A stretch of DNA of 64,000 bases from Pseudomonadota bacterium (GTDB lineage: Bacteria > Pseudomonadota > Gammaproteobacteria > Steroidobacterales > Steroidobacteraceae). How positions within the stretch are numbered: the stretch's first letter is position 1; each line of letters starts with the position of its first letter. The stretch covers positions 124,001 through 188,000 of the forward strand of contig JADIZR010000007.1 of the NCBI GenBank assembly GCA_016704655.1, written 5' to 3'. A program made the position numbers and the translations under genes. The notes beneath the pieces were generated by a model. It was not told the origin of the DNA and searched no databases. It saw only the letters and a program-made list of their open reading frames with translations. Of this stretch, positions 45,906 through 54,090 are shown piece by piece.

Positions 45906-46278
45906 ACGGATCGACCATCGCGTAGCGAGAGCGGCTTGACGGACGCAGACTGAGCATCCGCTGCAGGTCGTTCTTTCGCCATCGACGTCCTTTCAGCGCA
46001 CGGCACGCATCCACGCATCAAGGTGATCTCCACCGACACATTTTGGTGACGGAGCCCTGGAAACTGCCGGTCGCAACTCATCGGCAGCGGGTCATGCGAC
46101 GTGACCTCGCCGACGTTGCATGCGCCGTGAGAATTCTCGGGCTTTGACGAGAATTCTCTCCAGCGCGGATGTTCAGGCGTGCGTTTACGGTCTCTTTCCG
46201 GCGAGCGTGTATGCCTTTCCGCTCGCCCGGACAAGACCCGGAACGGATGCCTGATCGACTCGACGCCAACAGCGAACT
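45906..46278. other. 373-bp gap with palindromes
   Basis: No credible gene. It holds GGTCATGCGACGTGACC (46090-46106), two exact copies of the palindrome GAGAATTCTC (46129-46138 and 46149-46158, 20 bp apart) and, at its end, the REP-like hairpin at 46197-46231. GC content is lower than in neighbouring genes. Confidence 0.6.
46197..46231 (-). repeat. second copy of the REP-like hairpin
   Basis: TCCGGCGAGCG, a 12-base loop and CGCTCGCCCGGA, the reverse complement of the core of the hairpin at 43736-43807. Loop and stem are both conserved (loop GAAAGGCATACA on the minus strand versus GAAAGGCAGACA), with a single bulged C in one arm. It lies 48 bp past the Nudix gene stop. Confidence 0.7.
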
Positions 46279-46902
46279 TCAATCAAAGTCCGTCGGCATC
46301 TCCGGGCGCAGGAAATGCTGCCGCATGCGCGTGACCTGCTGCGGCGTGCTCCTGCCAATGGACATCGGCGGTAAGTCGTCCGGCGAGAAGAACTCGACTC
46401 CATCCGTCTCGTAACTGCCACGAGCCTCGCCGCCTTCGATCTCGCAGAGGAAGAACGCCTTCCAGCTGTGATGCAGTGACGGCGTGTGGCCGTGCGCGTT
46501 GCGGTCGTACAGCGCCGCGAGCTTGACCACCCGCACGCGGAAACCCGACTCCTGCTCGATTTCCTTGCGGATGGCGCCGGACGGCGAGTCGTTCACGTCG
46601 GCCCAGCCACCAGGCAGGGTCCACAACCCATCCATCGTTTCACGGACCAGCAGCACCTTGCCGTCGGCTGGACGGAACACGGCGCCGCGCACCTCGACCT
46701 TGGGCGTGACGTACCCGCCCTCCCGCGACCACTCAGACCGCAGCTCGACCGGATCGGCACCGGCACCTGCGGCCAGCAGCTCCGATGCGATGCGCTCGAT
46801 GGCTGCGTAGCGCTCGCGGTCGTACTCGTCCTTGCAGAAATGCAGGCCCGTGCGCGCGAGCGCCTGCAGGCTGCGGAAGTGTTCCAGGCGCCGATCGTTC
46901 AT
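46279..46902 (-). CDS. Nudix hydrolase with NUDIX N-terminal helical domain
   Basis: A 207-residue protein. The N-terminal about 65 residues (FRSLQALARTGLHFCKDEYDRERY) form the helical module found ahead of some ADP-sugar Nudix enzymes. The Nudix domain has GGWADVNDSPSGAIRKEIEQ, a box with two deviations (Asp for the first Glu, Lys for Arg), then SGFRVRVVKLAAL. It probably hydrolyses ADP-ribose or a similar nucleoside diphosphate. ATG 46900-46902 faces argR across 77 bp that contain an ARG-box-like palindrome. Confidence 0.82.
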   Translation of the reverse strand: MNDRRLEHFRSLQALARTGLHFCKDEYDRERYAAIERIASELLAAGAGADPVELRSEWSREGGYVTPKVEVRGAVFRPADGKVLLVRETMDGLWTLPGGWADVNDSPSGAIRKEIEQESGFRVRVVKLAALYDRNAHGHTPSLHHSWKAFFLCEIEGGEARGSYETDGVEFFSPDDLPPMSIGRSTPQQVTRMRQHFLRPEMPTDFD

Positions 46903-46929
46903 TCCGGGAACTCCGGGCTTGACAGGCTC

Positions 46930-46943
46930 TGCATAATTATGCA
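46930..46943. promoter_or_regulatory. ARG-box-like operator
   Basis: TGCATAATTATGCA is a perfect 14-bp palindrome with the AT core of ARG boxes (TGAATWWWWATTCA). A weaker TTTATTCA follows at 46957-46964. It lies between the Nudix gene and argR, 37 bp before the argR ATG. ArgR autoregulation and arginine repression of the cluster are inferred. Confidence 0.6.
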
Positions 46944-46979
46944 CATTTGCGCACCTTTTATTCACCAAGACCGGACACA

Positions 46980-47441
46980 ATGCCCGTGGCCACCGACCTC
47001 AACGCCCAGACCCAGCGTCGCGATGCGATCGTCCGCATCCTGCGGCAGAACGCTGTCGCGCGTCAGGCCGAGCTGGTCACCCTGCTCCACCGCGAGGGCC
47101 ACGACGCGACCCAGTCCAGCGTCAGCCGCGACCTGCGCGAGCTCGGCGTGGTCAAGGGCGGCGACCGTTACCTGCTGCCGGCCGCCGAGGACGCGCTCAC
47201 TCCGAGCCACTTTGAGACGGTCAGCTCGTTCGTGAAGGGCTACCGCGCCGCGGGGCCCACGTTGACCGTGCTGCGCACGTCGGTGGGCACCGCGCAGAGC
47301 GTCGCCATCGCGCTCGACAAGGCACGCTGGCCCGAAGTCATCGGCACCATCGCCGGCGACGACACGATCTTCATCGCGACGGAAAGTGCGAAAGCGCAGC
47401 GCCGCCTGCACGACCACCTCCGTACCCATTTCGGACGCTGA
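46980..47441 (+). CDS. argR: arginine repressor
   Basis: A 153-residue ArgR/AhrC protein. The N-terminal winged helix (QTQRRDAIVRILRQNAVARQ is the first helix pair) contains the recognition segment DATQSSVSRDLRELGVVKGG. The C-terminal oligomerisation and arginine-binding domain has VIGTIAGDDTIFIAT. Hexameric ArgR binds ARG boxes when arginine is present. ATG 46980 follows an ARG-box-like site. argG begins 9 bp after the stop, so the repressor is in the operon it should control. Confidence 0.93.
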   Translation: MPVATDLNAQTQRRDAIVRILRQNAVARQAELVTLLHREGHDATQSSVSRDLRELGVVKGGDRYLLPAAEDALTPSHFETVSSFVKGYRAAGPTLTVLRTSVGTAQSVAIALDKARWPEVIGTIAGDDTIFIATESAKAQRRLHDHLRTHFGR

Positions 47442-47450
47442 GAGTTCCCG

Positions 47451-48668
47451 ATGACCACGCAATCCCGGGGCGCCAAGCCCATCCTGCTCGCTTTTTCCGG
47501 CGGACTCGACACCTCGTTCTGCGTGCCCTGGCTCGCGGAAAAGTTCGGCCGCCCGATCGTCACGCTGACCGTCAACACGGGCGGCATCGACGCTGAGGCG
47601 GCTCGAGTGCTCGAGGAACGCTCGATGACGCTGGGTGCCGTTGCGCACCACCTGGTCGATGCGCGTCCGGCCTACTTCGAGCAGGTGCTCAAGTACCTGG
47701 TCATGGGCAACGTGCGTCGCGGCAACCTGTATCCGCTCTGCGTCGGCGCCGAACGCGTGCTGCAGGCCCAGACCGTCGCGCAGTTCGCGCGGCAGCTGGG
47801 TACAGATGTCGTGGCCCACGGCTCGACCGCAGCGGGCAACGACCAGGTGCGCTTCGAAGTCGCGCTGCGGACGCTTGCGCCCGAACTCGAGATTCTCGCG
47901 CCAGTCCGGGACCATGCGTTCAAACGACCCGAGCAGCTGGAATACCTGCAGACGCGAAAGCTGCCGGTGCCGCCGTTCGGCGCCGCCTACTCCGTCAATC
48001 GCGGCCTGTGGGGCGTGACGATCGGTGGCAAGGAAACGCTGGTCTCCGAGACCTGCATTCCGGACGGAGCCTGGGTGCTGACGAAGGACGCCTTCACGCA
48101 CCCGCACGCGCCGGAACGACACACGATCGGTTTCGAAGCCGGCGTACCGAGTTCGCTCGATGGCAAGCCGCTCGACGCCGTGAGCCTCATCGAGCAAGTG
48201 GAGACGATCGGTGCGAAATTCGGCGTCGGCCGCGGCATTCACCTGGGCGACACGATCATCGGCTTCAAGGGCCGCGTTGCGTTTGAAGCCCCCGCGGCCG
48301 AAGTGCTGCTCACAGCGCATCGCGAACTCGAAAAGCTGGTGCTGTCCGCGCGACAGGCCCGGCTCAAGGACACGCTCGCTACGCCGTACGGCGACCTCGT
48401 GCACGAAGGCCAGCACCTCGACCCGGTGTGTCGCGACATGGAAGCCTTCTTCGTCTCGACGCAGCAGCGCGTCACGGGTGAAGTGCACGTCCTGTTCCGT
48501 CCCGGTGTCGTCTTCATCGAGGGCACCTCGTCGCGGTACTCGCTGATGAAAGCGTCGAAGGGCGCCTACGGCGAATCGGCCGGCGAATGGACGGCCGCCG
48601 AGGCCCACGGCTTCTCCAAGATGCTGGCGCTGCCGGGCATCTTCTACACGCGCGCCGGGCGCAACTGA
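47451..48668 (+). CDS. argG: argininosuccinate synthase
   Basis: ArgG ligates citrulline and aspartate with ATP cleavage. The 405-residue protein has the N-type ATP pyrophosphatase loop AFSGGLDTSF, VLQAQTVAQFARQLGTDVVAHGS in parts (VVAHGSTAAGNDQVRFE is the aspartate/citrulline region) and EGTSSRYSLMKASKGAYGE near the end. It resembles the Xanthomonas/Bacteroidetes form more than that of E. coli. It is the second gene of the arginine cluster. Confidence 0.95.
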   Translation: MTTQSRGAKPILLAFSGGLDTSFCVPWLAEKFGRPIVTLTVNTGGIDAEAARVLEERSMTLGAVAHHLVDARPAYFEQVLKYLVMGNVRRGNLYPLCVGAERVLQAQTVAQFARQLGTDVVAHGSTAAGNDQVRFEVALRTLAPELEILAPVRDHAFKRPEQLEYLQTRKLPVPPFGAAYSVNRGLWGVTIGGKETLVSETCIPDGAWVLTKDAFTHPHAPERHTIGFEAGVPSSLDGKPLDAVSLIEQVETIGAKFGVGRGIHLGDTIIGFKGRVAFEAPAAEVLLTAHRELEKLVLSARQARLKDTLATPYGDLVHEGQHLDPVCRDMEAFFVSTQQRVTGEVHVLFRPGVVFIEGTSSRYSLMKASKGAYGESAGEWTAAEAHGFSKMLALPGIFYTRAGRN

Positions 48669-48695
48669 GCACCGGCTGGGCCAGGGAAAAACACC

Positions 48696-49781
48696 ATGCA
48701 GATGAAATCTGTCGTCGTCGACAAGATCGGTTCCATCGCGCAGGCCTGTGGCCTCGGCCACGAATTGCGCGTCGCCACGACCGACATTCCCTGCGAGGAA
48801 GGCGTGGTGCTGGTCGTCGAGGTGCTCACCAACAAGTCGACCTACAACCAGCTCGAACTCACCAGCGGCCGCATGGCCAAGGTGTCGAAGGGCGACGTGA
48901 TCGTCGGCGCGCTCGGGCACCGGCAGGCGCTGTTCGGCTACTCGGGGCACATCCCCGAGCAGGTGGCCGTGAGCGACATCATCCAGGTGCTCAACATCGG
49001 CGGCGTGCTCGGCATCTGCGATTCGGTCAATCCCGACAGGGGCCAGCCGTTCGACGCGCGCGTGCTCGGCTGTGTGCTGCAGTTTCCGTTCCTCGGCGAG
49101 CGTATCGGCGTGCCGGCCCGCGTCGGTTATCACCGGCTGGACCAGGGAGCGACGCTCGACACGCACGGCGTGCCGATCGTGGCGCTTGCCGGCACCTGCA
49201 TGGAGGCTGGCAAGACGGCCGCTGCCTGCGCGATCGTGAGCCGCATGCGGCATCGCGGCCTCGCCGTGCACGCGTTCAAGGCGACGGGCGTCTCGCTGCG
49301 TCGTGACATCCTTGCGATGGAAGACGCGGGCGCGCGTCGCAGCCAGATCTTCACGGATTTCGGCATCGTCACGACCACGGCCGCGTCCGGTCCCGCACTC
49401 ACGCGGACCATGCTGACGGAGATGACCCAGGGCAAGCCCGACGTGGTGATCTTCGAACTCGGCGATGGCATCCTCGGCGCCTACGGCGTCGAAGCGATCC
49501 TGTCGGCACCAGACATCGCCAGGTCGCTGACCGCCGTGATCCTTTCGGCCAACGATCCAGTTGCGGCCTGGGGTGGCGTGAAGCTGCTGCGGGAGCGGTT
49601 CGGCATCGAGCCGTGTGCGGTCACCGGTCCCGCGACGGACAACGCAGTGGGCGTGAATATCATCGAGCAGCAGATGCAGGTACGCGCGTTCAATGCAATC
49701 ACCGCCGGTGCCCTGCTCGGCGACCACATCATCGATGCACTGGGTCTCGCGGCGCAGCCCGTGGCGGCGATCAACCAATGA
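48696..49781 (+). CDS. P-loop protein of unknown function inside the arginine operon
   Basis: A 361-residue two-domain protein. Residues 1-155 are beta-rich (VVLVVEVLTNKSTYNQLEL, HRQALFGYSGHIPEQVAVSD, GGVLGICDSVNPDRG) without a family I can name. From about 160 a P-loop fold starts with Walker A GTCMEAGKT (166-174), then VHAFKATGVSLRRDI and an acidic strand DVVIFELGDGILGAYG. It resembles dethiobiotin-synthetase-like and DUF1611-type domains. Its TGA overlaps the argC ATG, so it is translationally tied to arginine synthesis. The cluster has no acyl-transfer enzyme for glutamate and no deacylase, so a role in one of these is possible but unproven. Confidence 0.6.
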   Translation: MQMKSVVVDKIGSIAQACGLGHELRVATTDIPCEEGVVLVVEVLTNKSTYNQLELTSGRMAKVSKGDVIVGALGHRQALFGYSGHIPEQVAVSDIIQVLNIGGVLGICDSVNPDRGQPFDARVLGCVLQFPFLGERIGVPARVGYHRLDQGATLDTHGVPIVALAGTCMEAGKTAAACAIVSRMRHRGLAVHAFKATGVSLRRDILAMEDAGARRSQIFTDFGIVTTTAASGPALTRTMLTEMTQGKPDVVIFELGDGILGAYGVEAILSAPDIARSLTAVILSANDPVAAWGGVKLLRERFGIEPCAVTGPATDNAVGVNIIEQQMQVRAFNAITAGALLGDHIIDALGLAAQPVAAINQ

Positions 49782-50839
49782 ACGTACGAACACCCGCGAT
49801 CGTCCTGGGTGGCACCGGCTACGTTGCCGGCGAACTGTTGCGCCTGCTTGCATCGCATCCGTATTTCGACCTGGCAGCAGTGGCCTCGGACAGCCAGCCC
49901 GACGAACCCGTTGCCCAGTTCTTCCGTCACCTGCAGCCCGTGCTGCCGCACCTGCGCTTCGCCAACTACGAAGAGATCCTCGAGTACGTCACGGCGAACC
50001 CGACGACCGCTGTCTTCTCGGCGGCGCCACATGGCGTATCGGCTGCCCTCATCGATCGGTTGCTGACGGCCGCCGAGCAGGCTGAAACGCAGGCGCGGGT
50101 CGTCGATACCTCGGCAGACTTCCGCTACGCGAGTGCGGATGCCTACGAGACCGTCTACAAGCACGCTCACTGCGCGCCGGACCGGCTCAGCGAGTTCACC
50201 TGCGCGGTCCCCGAGCACTTGAATGCTTTGTCCACGCCCCACGTGGCACACCCCGGGTGTTTCGCGACCGCCGTGCTGCTCGCGAGCGTGCCGCTACTTG
50301 CGCTCGGCCTCGTGGAGCCGCGCCTGTTCGTGTCCGGCGTCACCGGCAGCACCGGGTCGGGTCGCCAGCCCGTGGCCGGCACGCACCATCCGCAACGTCA
50401 CAGCGACATGTACTCGTACAACGTGCTCGCACATCGGCACGCGCCGGAAATTGCAGCACTCGCGCTGGCGGCCTCCGGCACGCAGGCCGACTTTGCCTTC
50501 GTGCCGCACAGCGGCCCGTTCGCGCGGGGTATCCATGTGACCGTCCAGGCGACGCTGTACGAATCGATGTCGACGCACGAGCTCGTGCATGCGCTACGTG
50601 AATATTACGACCAGTCCGTCTTCGTGCGCGTCAGCGGCGAGATGCCGCGCCTCAAGGACGGCGTCGCCAGCAACTTCGCGGAACTCTCCGGCGTCAGCAA
50701 TGGACGCACGGTCGCCGTGATGTGCGTGATCGACAACCTGACCAAGGGCGCAGCCGGCGGCGCCGTGCAATGGATGAACCGCATGTTCGGGCACGAAGAG
50801 ACCGCCGGACTGATGACGCCTGCACCGGGGTGGACCTGA
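49778..50839 (+). CDS. argC: N-acetyl-gamma-glutamyl-phosphate reductase
   Basis: ArgC reduces N-acyl-glutamyl phosphate to the semialdehyde with NADPH. The 353-residue protein has the nucleotide motif VLGGTGYVAGELLRLLA, the catalytic Cys in VAHPGCFATAVLL and the substrate-side SGVTGSTGSGR and FVPHSGPFARGI. ATG 49778 overlaps the P-loop gene stop and the TGA at 50837-50839 overlaps the argD ATG. If the pathway uses succinylated intermediates, ArgC would have to accept them too. Confidence 0.94.
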   Translation: MNVRTPAIVLGGTGYVAGELLRLLASHPYFDLAAVASDSQPDEPVAQFFRHLQPVLPHLRFANYEEILEYVTANPTTAVFSAAPHGVSAALIDRLLTAAEQAETQARVVDTSADFRYASADAYETVYKHAHCAPDRLSEFTCAVPEHLNALSTPHVAHPGCFATAVLLASVPLLALGLVEPRLFVSGVTGSTGSGRQPVAGTHHPQRHSDMYSYNVLAHRHAPEIAALALAASGTQADFAFVPHSGPFARGIHVTVQATLYESMSTHELVHALREYYDQSVFVRVSGEMPRLKDGVASNFAELSGVSNGRTVAVMCVIDNLTKGAAGGAVQWMNRMFGHEETAGLMTPAPGWT

Positions 50840-52005
50840 TGAACGCGGTCGTCAACTGGGCGCCACCCGCCGACCACTTGGCACCGGTGTACGCGCAGTG
50901 GTCTCTCGACGTGGTCGACGGCTCCGGCGTGTACCTGAACACGCGCAACGGTCGGCGGGTGCTCGACCTGTATGGAGGTCACGCCGTTGTAGCGCTCGGC
51001 TATTCGCATCCGCGCCTGCTCGTGGCGCTCGAAGCCCAGGCGAAGTCGCTGATCTTCCAGAGCAATGCCGTGCCGCTCGACGTGCGTGCGCGAGCCGCGC
51101 TGCGCCTGACGCGATTTGCCGGCCTCGGCCTCAACACGGCGTTCTTCATCAGCACGGGCGCGGAAGCGAACGAGAACGCGCTGAAGCTGGCATTGCGAAT
51201 CACAGGCCGCCGCAAGGTCGTTGCCGTTGAAGGCAGCTTCCACGGCCGTACCGCTGCTGCCGGAGCCGTGACTTGGGGTGCGGCAAAGAAGTGGTATGGC
51301 TTTCCACAGGCACCTTTCGACGTCGAGTTCGTGCCGCGCGGTGACTTCGCCGCAATCGATCGGATCATCGGCACGGACACGGCCGCCGTGATCGTCGAAC
51401 CCGTCCAGGGTGTCGGTGGAGCGCTCGACCTCGGCGAGCCGTTCCTTACGGCATTGCGCAAGCGCTGCACCGAAACCTGCGCGTTGCTCGTCTTCGACGA
51501 AGTGCAGTGTGGCATGGGTCGCACCGGTTACCCGTTTGCCGCCAACATGTATGGCGTCTCGCCCGACATGATCACTACGGCCAAAGCCCTCGGTGCCGGC
51601 TTCCCGTGCGCCGCCTTGCTGATGGCGGATCACGTCGCTGGCCACCTGAAGCTGGATGATCTCGGCACGACGTTCGGCGGCGGGCCGATGGCCTGCGCGA
51701 TGATTGAAACCGTGGTGGACATCATCGAGAGCGAGGGCCTGCTCGCGAACGTGCGCAAGCTGTCGCAGCAGATGCGCGAAACCTGCGTCGTCGGGCCGGT
51801 GACGGGCACGCAGGGCGCCGGCTTCCTGCTCGGCCTGCGCACTCGCCGCCCCGCGAAGGACGTGCAGCGCGAGTTGCTCGAACAGCACGACATCCTCACG
51901 GGAACCAGCGCTGACCCGCACATCGTCCGCATCCTTGCGCCCTACGTACTCGAGTCGCAGCACGTCGAGCAGCTGCGCGACGCCTTGTCCTCTCTGCCTG
52001 CCTGA
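50839..52005 (+). CDS. argD: acetylornithine (or succinylornithine) aminotransferase
   Basis: A 388-residue class III PLP aminotransferase that converts the N-acylglutamate semialdehyde to N-acylornithine. Marks are STGAEANENALKLALRITGR, the cofactor region FDEVQCGMGRTG and the PLP lysine in TTAKALGAGFPCAALL, followed by GTTFGGGPMACA. The start ATG 50839 overlaps the argC stop. 106 bp of repeat-rich DNA separate it from argF'. Confidence 0.93.
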   Translation: MNAVVNWAPPADHLAPVYAQWSLDVVDGSGVYLNTRNGRRVLDLYGGHAVVALGYSHPRLLVALEAQAKSLIFQSNAVPLDVRARAALRLTRFAGLGLNTAFFISTGAEANENALKLALRITGRRKVVAVEGSFHGRTAAAGAVTWGAAKKWYGFPQAPFDVEFVPRGDFAAIDRIIGTDTAAVIVEPVQGVGGALDLGEPFLTALRKRCTETCALLVFDEVQCGMGRTGYPFAANMYGVSPDMITTAKALGAGFPCAALLMADHVAGHLKLDDLGTTFGGGPMACAMIETVVDIIESEGLLANVRKLSQQMRETCVVGPVTGTQGAGFLLGLRTRRPAKDVQRELLEQHDILTGTSADPHIVRILAPYVLESQHVEQLRDALSSLPA

Positions 52006-52055
52006 ATCGAAGGCGCAGCAACACAGACTTCTCGCGCGCAGCGCCTTCCGACTAT

Positions 52056-52111
52056 CCCCTAACCCCTAACCCCTTCCTCCCTTCCTCCCTTCCTCCCCTT
52101 CCCCTCTCCCT
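52056..52111. repeat. CCCCTAA heptamers and polypyrimidine leader before argF'
   Basis: CCCCTAA, CCCCTAA and CCCCTT (52056-52075) run into CTTCCTCC-type units up to the base before the argF' ATG. The tract contains no purine-rich ribosome-binding site; its CCTCC units instead match the anti-Shine-Dalgarno sequence. It may be a slipped repeat that affects argF' translation. Confidence 0.6.
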
Positions 52112-53113
52112 ATGCAACGCTTCCTCGACCTGGCCGATCTCTCCCGCGACGAAGTCGCCGACCTGCTCGCGCTCGCCCAGCGCCTGCAGGATCGACCGGA
52201 ACCGACCGCGCTCGCCGGCAAGATTCTCGGGCTGCTGTTCCTGAATCCGTCGCTGCGTACGCTCGCTTCGTTCCAGGCCGGCATGCAGCGTCTCGGCGGT
52301 ACGGCGTTCGTCGTGACACCGGGCCAGGGCACCTGGCAGGTCGAGACACGGGACGGCACGGTCATGAATGGCGGCGCGGCAGAACACGTGCGCGAAGCGA
52401 TTCCCGTGCTTGCCTCGTATTGCGACGCGCTCGGCATCCGCTCGTTCGCCGAGGGCAGGGACCTCGCGGCAGACCTCGCCGAAGAGCAGTTCATGCGCAT
52501 GGCCAACCTGTGCCCGAAGCCGCTCGTGAACCTGGAGTCGGCTGTCAACCATCCGTGCCAGGCCCTTGCAGACTGGCGGACGATGGACGAGCTCGCCGTG
52601 CCGCGCGCCGGCAAGTTCGTGCTGAGCTGGGTCTCGCACCCGCGCGCTTTGCCGCTCGCGGTCCCGGCCGCGACCGTGCACATGGCGGCGCAGCGCGGCA
52701 TGGACGTCGTCGTGCTGCGGCCCGAAGGCTACGCCCTGCCCGACGCGATCATGCACAAGGCGCGGGCAGCCGCCGCGGCAGCAGGTGGCAACGTCTCCGA
52801 GACCGCCGATCGCGCATCGGCGCTGCGTGATGCGCACGTCGTATACGCAAAGGAATGGGGCTCACCGCTGCACTACGGTGACGCCGACGGCGAAGCGCAG
52901 GCACGTGCACCGCTCGGCGACTGGTGCGTGCGCGAAGACTGGTTTCGGCACGCGCGGGCCGACTGTCATTTCATGCATTGCCTGCCCGTGCGCCGCAACG
53001 TCGCGGTCGCCGACGAAATTCTCGATGGACCGCGCAGCCGCGTGATCCACGAAGCCGCCAACCGCATGGTCGTCCAGATGGCCGTGCTGCATCGATTGCT
53101 CAAGGGGAACTGA
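52112..53113 (+). CDS. argF': N-acylornithine carbamoyltransferase (probably succinylornithine type)
   Basis: A 333-residue transcarbamylase of the acetyl/succinylornithine class, which makes N-acylcitrulline from carbamoyl phosphate and N-acylornithine. The carbamoyl-phosphate loop is FLNPSLRT, later FMHCLPVRRN. In Xanthomonas campestris Glu92 of GTVMDGDTEEH selects acetylornithine, while Bacteroides fragilis has Pro90 and uses succinylornithine. The matching stretch here is GTVMNGGAAEH, with Ala90 at that position. Published Glu92-to-Ala replacement turned the Xanthomonas enzyme into a succinylornithine enzyme. Acyl preference is therefore inferred to be succinyl. No Shine-Dalgarno precedes ATG 52112. 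Confidence 0.85.
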   Translation: MQRFLDLADLSRDEVADLLALAQRLQDRPEPTALAGKILGLLFLNPSLRTLASFQAGMQRLGGTAFVVTPGQGTWQVETRDGTVMNGGAAEHVREAIPVLASYCDALGIRSFAEGRDLAADLAEEQFMRMANLCPKPLVNLESAVNHPCQALADWRTMDELAVPRAGKFVLSWVSHPRALPLAVPAATVHMAAQRGMDVVVLRPEGYALPDAIMHKARAAAAAAGGNVSETADRASALRDAHVVYAKEWGSPLHYGDADGEAQARAPLGDWCVREDWFRHARADCHFMHCLPVRRNVAVADEILDGPRSRVIHEAANRMVVQMAVLHRLLKGN

Positions 53114-53115
53114 CG

Positions 53116-54042
53116 ATGATCGGACACAAGGTAGAACAGGCTGTCACGGTGCGGGCACTGCGCGGCGCGACTCCTTACATCCACATGTACAAGGGCAAGG
53201 TCTTCGTCATCAAGACCGGGGGCGGTGCGTTCCGCGACGCCGGGACGATGCGAGCCTTCGTCGAGCAGGTGACGATCCTGCACCACCTCGGCATCCGTGT
53301 CGTGCTGGTGCACGGCGGCGGCCCGCAGCTCGACGACGTGACGGCGAAACTCGGCGTGCAGACACGCATGGTGCAGGGTCGTCGCGTGACCGACGCGTCG
53401 GCCATCGACGCGACCAGCATGGTCCTGAACGGCCTGATCAACACGCAACTGGTCGCGCTCTGCCGCAGCTTCGGTATTTCCGCGATCGGTATCGGCGGCA
53501 TCGACGGTGGCCTGGTGCAGGCGCATCGACGGGCTCCGGTGACGCTCGCGAGCGGCGAGGTCGTCGACTACGGCCAGGTGGGTGACATCGACGGCATCGA
53601 TGGCTCCGTCGTCACGCGGCTGCTGGACAGCGGCTTCCTGCCTGTCGTAAGTCCGCTGTCGTGCGACTCCTCGGGACAGCTGCTCAACATCAATGCCGAC
53701 ACGGTCGCCGCGGCGATCGGCGGCGCGCTGGTCGCCGAGAAGCTGATCCTGTGCACCGGCGCTCCCGGCATCCTCGAACGTGTCGACGATCCGCAGTCGC
53801 TGATCTCCTACACCGACCTGGCCGGCTTGCACCGACTGCGCGAGAAGGGTGCGATCACCGACGGCATGTTGCCGAAGTCGAGCGCCATCGAGGCGGCGAT
53901 TCGGGGTGGCGTCCGCCGCGTGCACGTGATTTCGTACGCCGAGACAGACTCGCTGCTCGCCGAGATTTTCACGAACGAAGGCAAGGGCACGCTGGTCGTC
54001 GCAGACACCAGGGCCCTTACGGCCGCTGAACAAGGGCAGTAG
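53116..54042 (+). CDS. argB: acetylglutamate kinase family protein
   Basis: ArgB phosphorylates the N-acylglutamate gamma-carboxyl. The 308-residue amino-acid kinase has VFVIKTGGGAF (usual: IKxGGxA), VLVHGGGPQLDDVTAKLG, SAIGIGGIDGGLV and the late NINADTVAAAIGGALVAEKL. There is no N-acetyltransferase domain at the C-terminus, in contrast to the ArgB-NAT fusions known from Xanthomonadales. The first step of the pathway must therefore come from elsewhere. AAGGGG precedes ATG 53116, 2 bp after argF'. Confidence 0.92.
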   Translation: MIGHKVEQAVTVRALRGATPYIHMYKGKVFVIKTGGGAFRDAGTMRAFVEQVTILHHLGIRVVLVHGGGPQLDDVTAKLGVQTRMVQGRRVTDASAIDATSMVLNGLINTQLVALCRSFGISAIGIGGIDGGLVQAHRRAPVTLASGEVVDYGQVGDIDGIDGSVVTRLLDSGFLPVVSPLSCDSSGQLLNINADTVAAAIGGALVAEKLILCTGAPGILERVDDPQSLISYTDLAGLHRLREKGAITDGMLPKSSAIEAAIRGGVRRVHVISYAETDSLLAEIFTNEGKGTLVVADTRALTAAEQGQ

Positions 54043-54045
54043 GAA

Positions 54046-54070
54046 GTGATTCGTGATTAGTGAGTAGTGA
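54046..54070. repeat. GTGATTM/GTGAGTA heptamer repeat
   Basis: About three and a half heptamers (GTGATTC, GTGATTA, GTGAGTA, GTGA) between argB and argH, preceded by GGAA. The same unit forms the long array at 57140-57294. Confidence 0.65.
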
Positions 54071-54090
54071 CGACTGCGAAGGAATTCCTC

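Noticed and set aside
48696..49781. Firm assignment of the arginine-cluster P-loop protein as a DUF1611 glutamate acyltransferase
   Set aside because: Only the C-terminal P-loop part looks related; the N-terminal domain does not resemble DUF1611, so function is left open.
46962..49853. A 963-residue frame on the minus strand across argR, argG and the P-loop gene
   Set aside because: It mirrors coding frames of high-GC genes and has no domain or ribosome site.
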